A DNA stretch of 13,059 nt, taken from NCBI GenBank assembly GCA_964636685.1, contig CAZWUK010000061.1, positions 1 to 13,059 of the forward strand. The letters run 5' to 3'. The notes beneath the pieces were generated by a model that saw only the letters and a program-made list of their open reading frames with translations, was not told where the DNA came from and made no database searches. The translations under genes and the position numbers were made by a program. The stretch's first letter is position 1. Each line of letters starts with the position of its first letter. Positions 1-8,827 of this stretch are shown in pieces. This DNA comes from CAZWUK01 sp964636685 (GTDB lineage: Bacteria > Bacillota > Clostridia > Christensenellales > CAG-138).

Positions 1-25
1 AGCGTTGTATCTTTATTTACATTTT

Positions 26-559
26 TTACCTCATGCAAGGAGCATAACTTGCATGAGGTTTTACGGAGTCTGGAATAACAATTTGTTTTAAACTACTGCA
101 ATTCATCAATAGTGTTACAGGGACTTCTGTAACATCAGATGGAAAAGAAAAGCTCTCTATGCTTTTACATTCCCCAAAAGCACAGGTTCCTAATACTTTC
201 ACTGAATCTGACAAATGAACTTCGCGAAGTGAGAGTCACTGCCAAAAAGCACTACTTCCGATCTCTAATAACCCCTCTTAGAAATGAATAGATTCTAACG
301 CCTTGCACCCATGAAAAACAAATTCGCCAATTTTCTTCAGAGAACTTGGCAGCAAACCCTCTTTCGGTGAGATAAACCGATCAAAATAATACGAACACTG
401 GTTAACTGACTCAATACCTTCTGAAAAGATGATCTTCTCTATCGTATTATTGACTTGATACTTCGAGCCTCTTCCATTTATCCCTTCGTAGAAGGGCGGT
501 TCATCATAGGTTCCATCTGGACGGATTACGAGCACTCGGCTACTGCTGTATGTATCCAT
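26..559 (-). pseudogene. BspA-like leucine-rich repeat protein, broken by two in-frame stops
   Basis: In one continuous reading frame the translation shows the LRR_5 (BspA/TpLRR) pattern: units such as SLKKIGEFVFHGCKALESIHF, then EGLLEIGSSAF, then DSVKVLGTCAFGECKSIESF and SLKQIVIPDSVK. Two stops interrupt it. TAA at 278-280 sits where a Ser is expected (IHF-S-EG; TCA to TAA is one change). TGA at 236-238 sits where the conserved Cys of AFxxC is expected (TGC or TGT to TGA). No indel separates the pieces. The start is placed at the ATG at 559 because GGAGGA lies 5 nt upstream (564-569); a TTG at 613 would only add an extension without a ribosome site. The C-terminus ends inside a hairpin in the middle of a repeat, so the 3' end is probably truncated too. 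Intact family members are surface or secreted ligand-binding scaffolds, or small cytoplasmic LRR proteins. No signal peptide is seen here. Confidence 0.75.
28..59 (+). terminator. Hairpin at the end of the LRR pseudogene, weak plus-strand terminator candidate
   Basis: Arms CCTCATGCAAG (29-39) and CTTGCATGAGG (48-58) pair perfectly, extended by one A-T pair, around an 8-nt loop. On the plus strand the stem is followed by only four T, and on the minus strand by A-rich sequence, so if it terminates anything it acts on a plus-strand transcript entering from the left. It also encodes the last residues of the LRR pseudogene, where the LRR pattern stops abruptly. Confidence 0.4.
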
Positions 560-677
560 GCTTTCCTCCTCTAAAAATCTTTGTTGTATTATGAAAAACT
601 CTTTTTCTGCCAAACTAACTATTGCGCGAATGATCAGCTGTGGGGGTGTAGCTTACTGATATGTTTCTATTATTTGT

Positions 678-706
678 AGTATAACAGCTATTCATTTGGC
701 TTACAA
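678..706 (-). promoter_or_regulatory. Sigma-A-like promoter for the LRR pseudogene
   Basis: Read on the minus strand: TTGTAA (-35, 701-706), 17-nt spacer, TATACT (-10, 678-683). The -10 box has 5 of 6 consensus bases and the -35 has 4 of 6. Predicted transcription starts near 671, about 110 nt ahead of the ATG at 559. The site lies in the 246-bp gap between the phosphoesterase stop and the LRR start, which otherwise shows no gene. The sequence just upstream contains two TTGTCAC words (708 and 728). Confidence 0.5.
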
Positions 707-798
707 TTGTCACATTTACAGTCACGGTTGTCACGCGTTCACATGCACAATATTCCAATTGCCGATTTGGGTTTCTGACATTCGGGGCCGACTTGTTA

Positions 799-817
799 GC
801 GCATTTTATAAATGCGC
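799..817 (-). other. Stem-loop across the phosphoesterase stop codon
   Basis: GCGCATT (799-805) and AATGCGC (811-817) form a perfect 7-bp stem with a 5-nt loop containing the stop codon of the phosphoesterase gene (806-808). No T-run follows on the minus strand, so it is not a classical intrinsic terminator; it could stabilise the mRNA 3' end. Confidence 0.3.
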
Positions 818-1507
818 CGGTAACGCGCAAATACGATCGAATAAGAAATGTATTTTGTGAACGTCTTTATTGGTATGCCAATGTCCGCAAAACCAAGCGC
901 TATAACTTAACTGTGCTTCAATCGACCCTAGCCATTTTTCGGTGGAATAGTCAACGCTGTTTTGATCGATATTGGGTAAAAACATTTCCACAGGCTGATA
1001 TCGAAGCGGACAAGTATGTGAAAGAACTAGATCAACGCGATTCCGCAACTGTATAATGCGCGATTCAACAATCGACTTGGTTTCGTCGCTCGGTTGTTCG
1101 TCTGGAAACCAATTTAATCCGTTCTTTATGCGATAGAATTTGTCGACACTATATGCGCCGCCAATAACCAAAGCCCGACGCCCATCCAGATCGTAAACCT
1201 GCCCATCAATCGCAAAGAGGATATCCGGATAGGCGTCTTCAACCATTACCTTCCCGCTATGCCACTCGATTTCATGATATGCCGGAATCGTTTGCGGACG
1301 TGCCTCATGATTTCCGTGAATGCAGAGAAACGTGATCGGCAAGGCGGTAATTTTTTGCTTCATTCGATTGGAGATAGATGGTTCATAATAATTGATGCCT
1401 GCGTCACCCAGGATGATTAGGATATCCTCTTTACTTGTTCCCTGAATATCGCAAAATGCAGCGATACGGCGAAAGTCGCCATGGGTATCTCCAGTCAGAT
1501 AAAACAT
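806..1507 (-). CDS. Calcineurin-like metallophosphoesterase
   Basis: A 233-residue protein with the complete metal-binding motif set of the calcineurin-like superfamily: GDTHG at 6-10, GDAG at 34-37, GNHE at 65-68, SHTCP with His164, and GHWH at 208-211. These residues hold a two-metal centre that hydrolyses phosphomonoesters or phosphodiesters; the substrate cannot be told from sequence. There is no signal peptide or membrane segment, so it is probably cytoplasmic. The length is normal for a stand-alone domain. The ATG at 1507 is supported by AAGGAAG at 1514-1520 with 6-nt spacing. It follows the kinase-STAND cluster on the same strand after a 137-bp gap in which I see no clear promoter or terminator, so it may be read through from the cluster. 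Removing phosphate groups added by the upstream kinase is possible but purely inferred from position. Confidence 0.9.
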   Translation of the reverse strand: MFYLTGDTHGDFRRIAAFCDIQGTSKEDILIILGDAGINYYEPSISNRMKQKITALPITFLCIHGNHEARPQTIPAYHEIEWHSGKVMVEDAYPDILFAIDGQVYDLDGRRALVIGGAYSVDKFYRIKNGLNWFPDEQPSDETKSIVESRIIQLRNRVDLVLSHTCPLRYQPVEMFLPNIDQNSVDYSTEKWLGSIEAQLSYSAWFCGHWHTNKDVHKIHFLFDRICALPAHL

Positions 1508-1644
1508 ATTTCACTTCCTTATCTTGCCCTTTGCCGACCCGTATAAGAGCTGAATGCAGATAACCCAGGGCCAAGAACATGTTGTGCCGCTAGTTTACAA
1601 TCAGCATCTTCCCGTTCCTATGAAGGTTATGCTGTACCGTTATC

Positions 1645-2532
1645 CTATTCCAACACAATTGGTAGGGCGGCTATCAGTGTGAAAACGAAAAGCGCCCCCC
1701 CAAACAACAGGAAAACAGGCTGAATACAGCGAGCATACAAGTCTAAAAAATCAGGCTTTCCACCAGCTTTTTTCATTCCTCTTATCTGTAGCACCACCAT
1801 TAGGGAAACGGCGATTATGAATACGAACCAAAATATCCCAGCGGCAATTGAATTTACATTCAAAAGCATCCATGCGGCGTGCAGAAGATAAGGCAGGAGA
1901 GCGGCAATCAGGCAATCCAACCAGGTACCCTTGCCTCGGAATGCAAACGCGGTAACGATAAGCATTGGAATCGACCAGCACAGGAAAATAATCAGCACCA
2001 TAGTCGATGGTATCCGCAGCATGCCGACCCAAAAGGATTCTAGCACTAACCAAGGCAGGTAATACAGCAATACAACATATAATACGGCTGAGACTACCAG
2101 GAAAACGCTTGTCGGTAGGATAAAAAATCGGGATATTCTCGTTTTGAGTAAAGTCGCTGCTTCCTGGTGACGTCTCCATTTATGTAAATAAGAAAAAAAG
2201 GTATCCAACGACTCCGTTAGAAGGATCGTCGTCTCCAGGGGCTTAAGCATCAGACCAATCTCGCCTGTTTTCTCATTCCAGAAAGCTGTTGCACGCGCCA
2301 GTTCTTCTTTGTTTTCTATCGGGAAAATGGTTGTAAGTTTCTCTTCATGCGGATTCATATATCCACAGTAAAAGTCCTTGCCTAGTTGGAAAAACAACCA
2401 TACCTGGAAATCTTCTCCTTCTTGATCGGGCTGTGAAAGATAGAATTCGCAGGTCTTTTGTTTTCCATCAGGCATTGTAACGCGGAATTTATCTCTACGT
2501 GCAAGCAGCGACATGCGCACTTGTTTCATCAT
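1645..2532 (-). CDS. Five-helix membrane protein with an N-terminal soluble domain
   Basis: A 295-residue protein I cannot assign to a named family. Residues 1-130 are soluble and mixed alpha/beta in character. Five hydrophobic segments follow at about 137-162, 177-198, 205-225, 229-250 and 272-293, with positive charges at 119-134 and 251-259 near the membrane edges. There is no signal peptide, so the N-terminal domain is probably cytoplasmic. The start overlaps the stop of the upstream gene as ATGA (2529-2532), which implies translational coupling and a shared role. It is the last gene of the tight cluster. In signalling or conflict cassettes such a terminal membrane protein may be an output or a membrane anchor; here that is inference. 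A second ATG follows immediately and could equally be used. Confidence 0.8.
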   Translation of the reverse strand: MMKQVRMSLLARRDKFRVTMPDGKQKTCEFYLSQPDQEGEDFQVWLFFQLGKDFYCGYMNPHEEKLTTIFPIENKEELARATAFWNEKTGEIGLMLKPLETTILLTESLDTFFSYLHKWRRHQEAATLLKTRISRFFILPTSVFLVVSAVLYVVLLYYLPWLVLESFWVGMLRIPSTMVLIIFLCWSIPMLIVTAFAFRGKGTWLDCLIAALLPYLLHAAWMLLNVNSIAAGIFWFVFIIAVSLMVVLQIRGMKKAGGKPDFLDLYARCIQPVFLLFGGALFVFTLIAALPIVLE

Positions 2533-3080
2533 GCTTTTGTCCTCCCCTTTCCTGCTGTTCTGTCAAACATCGTTGTCAGGCGCGACTTCCATACGTTACA
2601 GCGCTGAAAAAAATCGCCATATCTTACAATGTCTTTGATGGGGAGCTCTGCCGCTACTGCCATAGGAAGGCATTTCAGGTCAGAAATGGCCACACACCTC
2701 ACTATGTCTTTTTCTTCTGTATGGTCGATCAGAGCCACAGTACCAAAGAACATATCCTCATGAAGCTTTTGCGCGCATAGGCGTATCAGTTTTTCACGTT
2801 CCGTTAAATCACTCAGCGGCAGTAGGTTTTCTTCCATTTCTTCCGCCTTGTTCGGCATCCGCCTGTTGTGTCCGCGCTTCTTTGTTTTAGGAGGAAGCGT
2901 ATACTCCAGAACATACACATCGCCGGTAAGAAGGTCTTCAATCCTGCGAAAGAAAATGTAGAGCTTTGTTTCATCGAGTGAGAGCTTCGCAAAGAGATAG
3001 TTGCAAACCTCAAAGAACGATTGGTCTAGGTTTTTCACAAAAAATATCCCACCCTGCGCAAGATAGCATTGATCGTACAT
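2529..3080 (-). CDS. Small soluble protein of unknown function in the kinase-STAND cluster
   Basis: A 183-residue protein that I do not recognise. It is soluble, without signal peptide or membrane segment. It appears to be two mixed alpha/beta halves (about 1-65 and 95-165) joined by a charged linker at about 64-90 rich in Lys, Arg and Glu, followed by a basic tail. The ATG at 3080 has a strong ribosome site (GGAGGAGT at 86-93 of the 3000s, about 5 nt upstream). It starts 61 bp after the giant kinase gene and overlaps the membrane-protein gene by 4 bp, so all three are likely made from one transcript. The tight coupling to the membrane protein suggests that the two products act together. Confidence 0.8.
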   Translation of the reverse strand: MYDQCYLAQGGIFFVKNLDQSFFEVCNYLFAKLSLDETKLYIFFRRIEDLLTGDVYVLEYTLPPKTKKRGHNRRMPNKAEEMEENLLPLSDLTEREKLIRLCAQKLHEDMFFGTVALIDHTEEKDIVRCVAISDLKCLPMAVAAELPIKDIVRYGDFFQRCNVWKSRLTTMFDRTAGKGRTKA

Positions 3081-3141
3081 TGTTTACTCCTCCTAAAACA
3101 GTTAATTGCAGGATACTTGCATCAAAGGAATCTACGATCCT

Positions 3142-6100
3142 TTACATCTGATCCAACATTTCTTGATATTTGCAACAAGCGTCTATCATGCTATTAAACG
3201 GAAAATCATGCGACTCATCGTAAGCCTGCAAGGACTTGCGCACAATATTGAACAACGAATTACTTTCTCTCTGTTGCGCAATGTTTTTCGGATCAAACGA
3301 ACAAAGCTGTATTACCTTTCGAATATACGTGCTTTCATAATGATCGTCGACGCCTGCCAGATCGCTTTTATGCAAGACCTCATCAATCGCGTGCGCTGCG
3401 CTGTCCTTTGCTAATGATAGATTCATTTCGTGCATAAGTACCCCGTACATTATGGTAGCACATTTGCTCATTTGAATATTTGTCACATATTTTTGCACTG
3501 CATCAAAATCGCCGATGCGCCGCAACAGATCGGCTTTCAAAACGTAGTACATATCCAACGAAAAATCAAACGAATCTGGAATCAATTGTTCCAGTTGCTC
3601 GAGTGCTTTTCTTCTGGCATACAATGCGCCCTCCGCATACTCGGCGTCATCACATGCCCAAGCGCAACCGATAAACATATTAAAGGCTTTTTTGTGATCT
3701 TCCTCCTGTACGGCGATATGAGCGGCGCGAAGAAAATACGCCGCCTGACCGGGGCAGCTTGAAAAAGCAGGAGTCCAATATACAGAGGAAACCAAAAAAT
3801 CACGTGTTACACTGGTCGCAGATGGAAAAGAAGGTGCGATGTATCCGCAATTTGGACATTCAGTCAGTTCGGAATGCAGCAACCGATAAACAGGCTGCGC
3901 CGGGCGTAAATCCAGATCGCAAATGCCTTTCGGGCAGACTGGCACATTTCGCACGGTCTCAATCCTGCGACCGCAAACGGGACAAACCGCGGCAATCTGT
4001 AAGGGCAGAAATTCAACGCACTGAAAGAATAGTGAGAACGCAACTTCTGTGTTTTTGACGTCGCTAAACCATCTTCTATGCGACGGTGTGAAGCATTTGA
4101 TATGAAAACCATCTAGCTTATCAAAACAATCGAAGCCGAGTCCGTGCTGAAATAGTGTGCGCAATAACTTCGGCCCTGACAGCGACGGTCGAAGCGCTTC
4201 CCGCCAAAAACGAAGGGCATCGAATTCAGGATCATCCAAAGCCCAAAGAAAGCCATAGTCGGACAACAGTTGCGCAAATTTCGACCTTTTTTCATTATCT
4301 CTATACCAAAAATATTCAGTAAAGTCTAATAGATACATTTCTTGGCCGCAATCAAATGGATCTGCACATGCATTTCGTAAAGCGGGAACATTAGCGAGTA
4401 TTTTAGAGAGCAATGGCACCGGAATATATGTGCAATCCTCAATTAAAAATGGCAGAAACTGCTCAGCCGTCTCCATGTTGTGATCGGGTAACGGATCAAA
4501 GAGGCCCTTTTCCAGAAGGAACTGATACAGCTGCGGAATGGCAGCAGGCGTTCTTTCATGTCGAAAAAGTTCTTCAAATTGTTTAAACATATCTGCATAT
4601 TCAAAACGGCCATATTCTTTTAACGCAATTTCAACGCCCGGGCAGGAAGGCGCTGCCTTTGTCCGCCATGCAATGACAGCAAACAATCGCATCTCTGCAT
4701 AGCTGCTGATGCTTTTGAGCAAGCCCAAGTATTGATAAAATGATTCAGGATCGCTCGGGTCCGTTGCCGCAGACGCTTCCGAGGGAAAGGATCTAAGCTT
4801 ACCCCTTATATCACCATTTAGTTTTTGCAACATGCTAAAACATGCGTCTGCCGCTCGGCGACTCATCGTTTCTACAAGACGATTTTGTGCCGGCATGAAC
4901 ATGGGATAAGGACATGCCAGCGTATGAAAGGATGATGGAAACCGCGAGAAAGCATTTCGGAAAAGCCGAATGGCGTTCTGCATCATCAAGGCAGAATCCA
5001 TTTCAAGTGGAATATCCAAATTAACATAGTATCTTTCGGTTTTATCTGACAAGTCCAAATACTTATCAGAAAACTTCTTTTCAAACGCCTCATACTCGAT
5101 CATAGCCGCCTGCACTGCAAGAACAAAGGAATGTATTTCGAACTGCCTTTCGATAAACGTTCTCATCTCATCAATATGCGTGTCGGCGTCTCCAACTGCA
5201 CCGCTGTTCCAGCAGGCAAAGAAGCCGCGCAATGTTTCTGCCGCAGCAGAGTATGACCCGCCGCAGGCAGCTTCGACTGCTGAGAGACTGAAGGCTAAAT
5301 AGTACGCTCTGCCATATCCTTCCAAGTTGTCAATCGAATTCTGCAGCTTCGGTTTCATGCGTTCTTCAAATTGCGTCAGCGCTGCAAGAAAGGCTTTCTC
5401 AGCTATATTCTCTTTATCCAAACAAGATAGTGCAAAAGAGGATCTGCTAAGGAAACGCTCCTCGCGTTCGGCGTTATCCACCTGAATCTTTGCTTCTAAT
5501 CGTGATATTGCTCCGTGAAACACTTCAGCGTCCAAAGATGTATAGGATTCTATGGCCTTCCTATAGGTCGCTTCTGCCCTCGAAAAACTCGCCCTGTCTT
5601 CAGAGTAGAAGACGCATAAATCGTTAAGAATTTCCTGTACGCTTTTTTTCACATCAATGAGACCTGCCGCCTGTGCATAATTCGGAAATCGACTCAAACC
5701 CACCGCACAATGCTTATCCGCCTCCGAAGCAAGCGAGAGCATGATTGCAACAAAGCGCGACAGCTGCTCTGCAGCCTCCCCTTCCGCAAGTTGCGAAGTC
5801 ATCTGCCATTCCGCTTTCAACGCGTCATAATCAGCCCAGAAAAGATGGTTATATGATAATACACGCAATTGATCTGCCTTATTAATGAGGTAGGACCACT
5901 TTTCTTTCGTTTCGGGATCTTGTTCCGGCTGTTCTTGCTTAAGCCAACGATTCGCATTACGCGAGCAGATTCCCATGCTCATCTGCGCTGCAAATTTTGC
6001 CAAAAGCAAAAAGGATTTGCGCGCATGGTATATTTCATTCATCTTGGAAATTAGATTGGCAAGCGATTTAGCGTCTGAAACTTTTTGGAGATAGAAATGT

Positions 6101-8757
6101 CTTGATTCCAGTTGACTTACAAGTCCCGCGTCCTCAATGATTTCGAAAGTGCGGATATCTGCTTCTCGAACAGAAGACGATTCCTCAGAATCATCAGCTT
6201 CAGCAAAGTACAATTCATACGCCTTTGTAAAGGAAAACCCTTTGCTAAGCAGCTTTGCTGTATCCTGGTCGTTTGCAATATCAAGAAAGGCGCACGAAAA
6301 CAGCGCCGAAAAGGTTGCCCGATACACGCTTCTATAGAGCGCTTTATTGAATTGGGTTCTATGATCCGAATAAAGTTTTCCAAAATAATCCAGCATGACA
6401 CGGCAGCAATAAACAAAGGTTTTTGCGTCGACAACGGAATCGGCTTCCATAAAATGCGCGGGATAGTAGGTAAACGCGGACACGCAGAACTGCAGGGCCG
6501 CGTCATGCAGCGTCTTGTAATGTTGTATCATTTGCAGAGAAAGTTGAATCCAGCGGCGTAGCTGTTGGTGACCTGCGATCGCACGGTTTTCCGGATCGTC
6601 ACTTTCAGTTCTTTCCACGAATCCGAAACTGATAGGGATATCTGCTGCGTATAGCAATGAATCCGTAAGACGCCAGGTATTCAGCACATATGCTTCGGCG
6701 CTCTTGTTCAGCTGTGGCCATTCGGCTCGAACAACCTCCCGGATCAATGGGTGCAAGGACAAACTTTCGTCATCTGTAAGATTGAGAAGCGAACTTTCCG
6801 CCAACGCTTCGATCCGCTCCTGCAGAAGATATTTCCCGTTAGAAACATCCATTCGCTGACAAAACTCCCGCAAGTCAAACGTATAACCGGGCGTAAGGGC
6901 AAGGCTTTGCAAAATTGCGACGTCAAGAGCGACCGAGTCCGAATTTGCAATGTTGGACAAGCGAAACAGGTTTGCAATGATATCATAGGCGGAATGAATA
7001 TCGCTTGGCGAGGAAGTCCCTTCTTGTTTATAGCGGATTCTTGATCCCGTTGACAGGGCAGCTTGAAAATTAATGCAAACTTCGTCTAGAAGCTGCTGCG
7101 GTGTGATGCCGCGTGATGAGCATAACGCGCCTGCAATTTCTACGGCCAGGGTGTTAAAGCCCAATTGTTCAAACAGTTCGTAACATTGCGATTTTTCTTC
7201 GTTGGGAAGCGCGTCCCGTTTGTGCGTTTTTCTTCCATAGAATATGGTTAACAGATTCTCCCTGCTCAGCAAGGGAACAGGCCAACATACTGCGTATTTA
7301 CTGGAGCAGGGATTGTGCAAGCGCGTAGTAAACAGGAGCCGCGCTGTCCCCGTATGTTCAACAAACCAGTCGATTTGGTCATTATGTGCATCATAATTAT
7401 CAATGACAATCAAGGTTTTTTCATCCAGCTTGGATAAGAAGCAAATGCGCGATTCAATAGCAGAATCGCGGTCACTTTCATAGTCGAGATTTTTAATCGG
7501 CAGCTTCAAGAGAAAATCGTGAAAGGAATCGTTGCTCTCAAGGCTTGATAAGACAGTCGTGTCGTAGGTATCCCGATACGCTTCAAGGTATCCGCGCACA
7601 AGCTGACTTTTGCCAATTCCGCCGTCGCCAATCAAGAAAACCGCGTGCGCACCCGATTGAAAGTGTTCATGTATGGAACGTTGATCTGTTTCGCGCTTGA
7701 TATATGTGCTTTTAGGCATATCGAAGCTGGAAGCTAAGTGAGGCTCACGCGGATGCAAAAGGTGACAGAGTCGATCAAGATCTGCTCCCATCTGATCTAG
7801 ATTGCTATATCGATTTGCAGGCGCAAAAGCAAGGCATTTTTTAATAATCGCAGCGGCAAGCGCGAGGGCGTCCTTTCGCAGCATGCGTGCCGTTAAAGCA
7901 GAAGTGAGATCCATCGATTCAATATGGTTTAGCTCCCAGCGATCGGCTGGTTGGAAATCATTCAAGAAGTAAAAGAGCAATGCCCCGATTGAATAATAAT
8001 CGCTTTGCACGCTTGGTGTTTCGTCGGGATGATATAACTCAGGCGCAGAAAAGCCATTGGTATAAGAATGAATTGTGTTGGATTCATCTGCGCAACCCGA
8101 TTGAATTGCACGAGAAGAGTTCAGATCCAGTATTTTAACGGCCCCATTCTTCTGCAACAGAATATTCCACGGGCTTAAGTCTAAATGCAGATATCCCGCG
8201 TCATGAATCGTTCGGAGCGCGATGCAAGCCTGAAAGACACATCTGCACAGCTGATAGGGACTTAGGTTGCTCAGCATAGAAAACGGGCGGCACCCGGCTT
8301 CCGTTCTGATGGGAAGATATAGGTTGCCGAATTGCTCAAAAGGCGCGCCAATTTGCAGCAATGAGGATTGCTCCCTTTGCAGAAGCAGATCGCCGTGTAT
8401 CGGGGTTGCACAGATAGCTTGATATACGGCATATTCATGATGAAAACGCTCCTTATACTGGGCAAACAGCCGCACATCTGTTTCACCTGTATCCGCATTG
8501 AAAGCGATGGCATTGGTTGTCATGTCTCTGCGTAAGCCTCTGATTCCATGCGGAAAGCATTCTTTCATCAGCACTTCATTCTTGGTCAGCGGCGCTCCTG
8601 TTGCATCATTTTCGACATAGTAAGCGCGGTAAACGATGGAACTTCCGCCAAAAGCAACGACATCCGCTTCCCCGGATGACGTGCGCACTAGAAAATAAGA
8701 TTGGTTTGGCCCCTGTAGAACGGTATTAGCCGATAAAGGAATTCTATTGCTTTCCAT
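3142..8757 (-). CDS. Giant Ser/Thr protein kinase - STAND NTPase - helical repeat - DUF2225-like fusion
   Basis: An 1871-residue multidomain protein. Kinase, about 30-335: Gly-rich loop GGSSIVYRA (37-45), Lys65, alphaC Glu108, catalytic loop HLDLSPWN (Asp193, Asn198), Asp211 in DLN where DFG is usual, APE (238-240), and Asp253. STAND/NB-ARC-like NTPase, about 355-680: Walker A GDGGIGKS (377-384), Walker B LIVIDNYD (449-456), LFTTR sensor (475-479), a GLPLA-like LGFNTLAVE (532-540), and the winged-helix-end motif LHPLIREVVR (668-677). Residues 690-1580 are long, helical and TPR-like without sharp repeats. C-terminus, about 1585-1871: CPVC (1592-1595), Cys1608 and Cys1613, DLDLRP, CPNCG (1634-1638), then TPR-like helices, matching the layout of DUF2225. 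There is no membrane segment. STAND proteins usually use the C-terminal part to sense a ligand, oligomerise on NTP binding, and fire the N-terminal effector, here a kinase. The ATG follows AGGAGG by 4 nt (8762-8767). The motif evidence is strong; the ligand and substrate are unknown. Confidence 0.92.
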   Translation of the reverse strand: MESNRIPLSANTVLQGPNQSYFLVRTSSGEADVVAFGGSSIVYRAYYVENDATGAPLTKNEVLMKECFPHGIRGLRRDMTTNAIAFNADTGETDVRLFAQYKERFHHEYAVYQAICATPIHGDLLLQREQSSLLQIGAPFEQFGNLYLPIRTEAGCRPFSMLSNLSPYQLCRCVFQACIALRTIHDAGYLHLDLSPWNILLQKNGAVKILDLNSSRAIQSGCADESNTIHSYTNGFSAPELYHPDETPSVQSDYYSIGALLFYFLNDFQPADRWELNHIESMDLTSALTARMLRKDALALAAAIIKKCLAFAPANRYSNLDQMGADLDRLCHLLHPREPHLASSFDMPKSTYIKRETDQRSIHEHFQSGAHAVFLIGDGGIGKSQLVRGYLEAYRDTYDTTVLSSLESNDSFHDFLLKLPIKNLDYESDRDSAIESRICFLSKLDEKTLIVIDNYDAHNDQIDWFVEHTGTARLLFTTRLHNPCSSKYAVCWPVPLLSRENLLTIFYGRKTHKRDALPNEEKSQCYELFEQLGFNTLAVEIAGALCSSRGITPQQLLDEVCINFQAALSTGSRIRYKQEGTSSPSDIHSAYDIIANLFRLSNIANSDSVALDVAILQSLALTPGYTFDLREFCQRMDVSNGKYLLQERIEALAESSLLNLTDDESLSLHPLIREVVRAEWPQLNKSAEAYVLNTWRLTDSLLYAADIPISFGFVERTESDDPENRAIAGHQQLRRWIQLSLQMIQHYKTLHDAALQFCVSAFTYYPAHFMEADSVVDAKTFVYCCRVMLDYFGKLYSDHRTQFNKALYRSVYRATFSALFSCAFLDIANDQDTAKLLSKGFSFTKAYELYFAEADDSEESSSVREADIRTFEIIEDAGLVSQLESRHFYLQKVSDAKSLANLISKMNEIYHARKSFLLLAKFAAQMSMGICSRNANRWLKQEQPEQDPETKEKWSYLINKADQLRVLSYNHLFWADYDALKAEWQMTSQLAEGEAAEQLSRFVAIMLSLASEADKHCAVGLSRFPNYAQAAGLIDVKKSVQEILNDLCVFYSEDRASFSRAEATYRKAIESYTSLDAEVFHGAISRLEAKIQVDNAEREERFLSRSSFALSCLDKENIAEKAFLAALTQFEERMKPKLQNSIDNLEGYGRAYYLAFSLSAVEAACGGSYSAAAETLRGFFACWNSGAVGDADTHIDEMRTFIERQFEIHSFVLAVQAAMIEYEAFEKKFSDKYLDLSDKTERYYVNLDIPLEMDSALMMQNAIRLFRNAFSRFPSSFHTLACPYPMFMPAQNRLVETMSRRAADACFSMLQKLNGDIRGKLRSFPSEASAATDPSDPESFYQYLGLLKSISSYAEMRLFAVIAWRTKAAPSCPGVEIALKEYGRFEYADMFKQFEELFRHERTPAAIPQLYQFLLEKGLFDPLPDHNMETAEQFLPFLIEDCTYIPVPLLSKILANVPALRNACADPFDCGQEMYLLDFTEYFWYRDNEKRSKFAQLLSDYGFLWALDDPEFDALRFWREALRPSLSGPKLLRTLFQHGLGFDCFDKLDGFHIKCFTPSHRRWFSDVKNTEVAFSLFFQCVEFLPLQIAAVCPVCGRRIETVRNVPVCPKGICDLDLRPAQPVYRLLHSELTECPNCGYIAPSFPSATSVTRDFLVSSVYWTPAFSSCPGQAAYFLRAAHIAVQEEDHKKAFNMFIGCAWACDDAEYAEGALYARRKALEQLEQLIPDSFDFSLDMYYVLKADLLRRIGDFDAVQKYVTNIQMSKCATIMYGVLMHEMNLSLAKDSAAHAIDEVLHKSDLAGVDDHYESTYIRKVIQLCSFDPKNIAQQRESNSLFNIVRKSLQAYDESHDFPFNSMIDACCKYQEMLDQM

Positions 8758-8827
8758 ACTGCCTCCTAGAATACTGATAAAGCTATACTAACACCTGCCA
8801 GAAAAATAGAATTGTCACAATGGTGCG

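Noticed and set aside
236..238. TGA as a selenocysteine or reassigned codon in the LRR gene
   Set aside because: A second stop (TAA) lies 40 bases upstream in the gene, and the other genes in the window show no in-frame TGA, so decay is simpler.
615..830. 71-codon minus-strand frame between the phosphoesterase and LRR genes
   Set aside because: It overlaps the end of the phosphoesterase, spans the LRR promoter, has no ribosome site and reads as non-protein-like sequence.
1508..1644. Promoter or terminator between the membrane-protein and phosphoesterase genes
   Set aside because: I looked for -35/-10 pairs and GC-rich hairpins with T-runs on the minus strand and found none that hold up.
1751..2179. 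142-codon minus-strand frame in another phase within the membrane-protein gene
   Set aside because: The overlapping frame has clear membrane helices and a coupled start; this one has no ribosome site or motif.
6112..6561. 149-codon plus-strand frame opposite the giant kinase gene
   Set aside because: It is antisense to continuous helical coding sequence, with no start signal and no recognisable domain.
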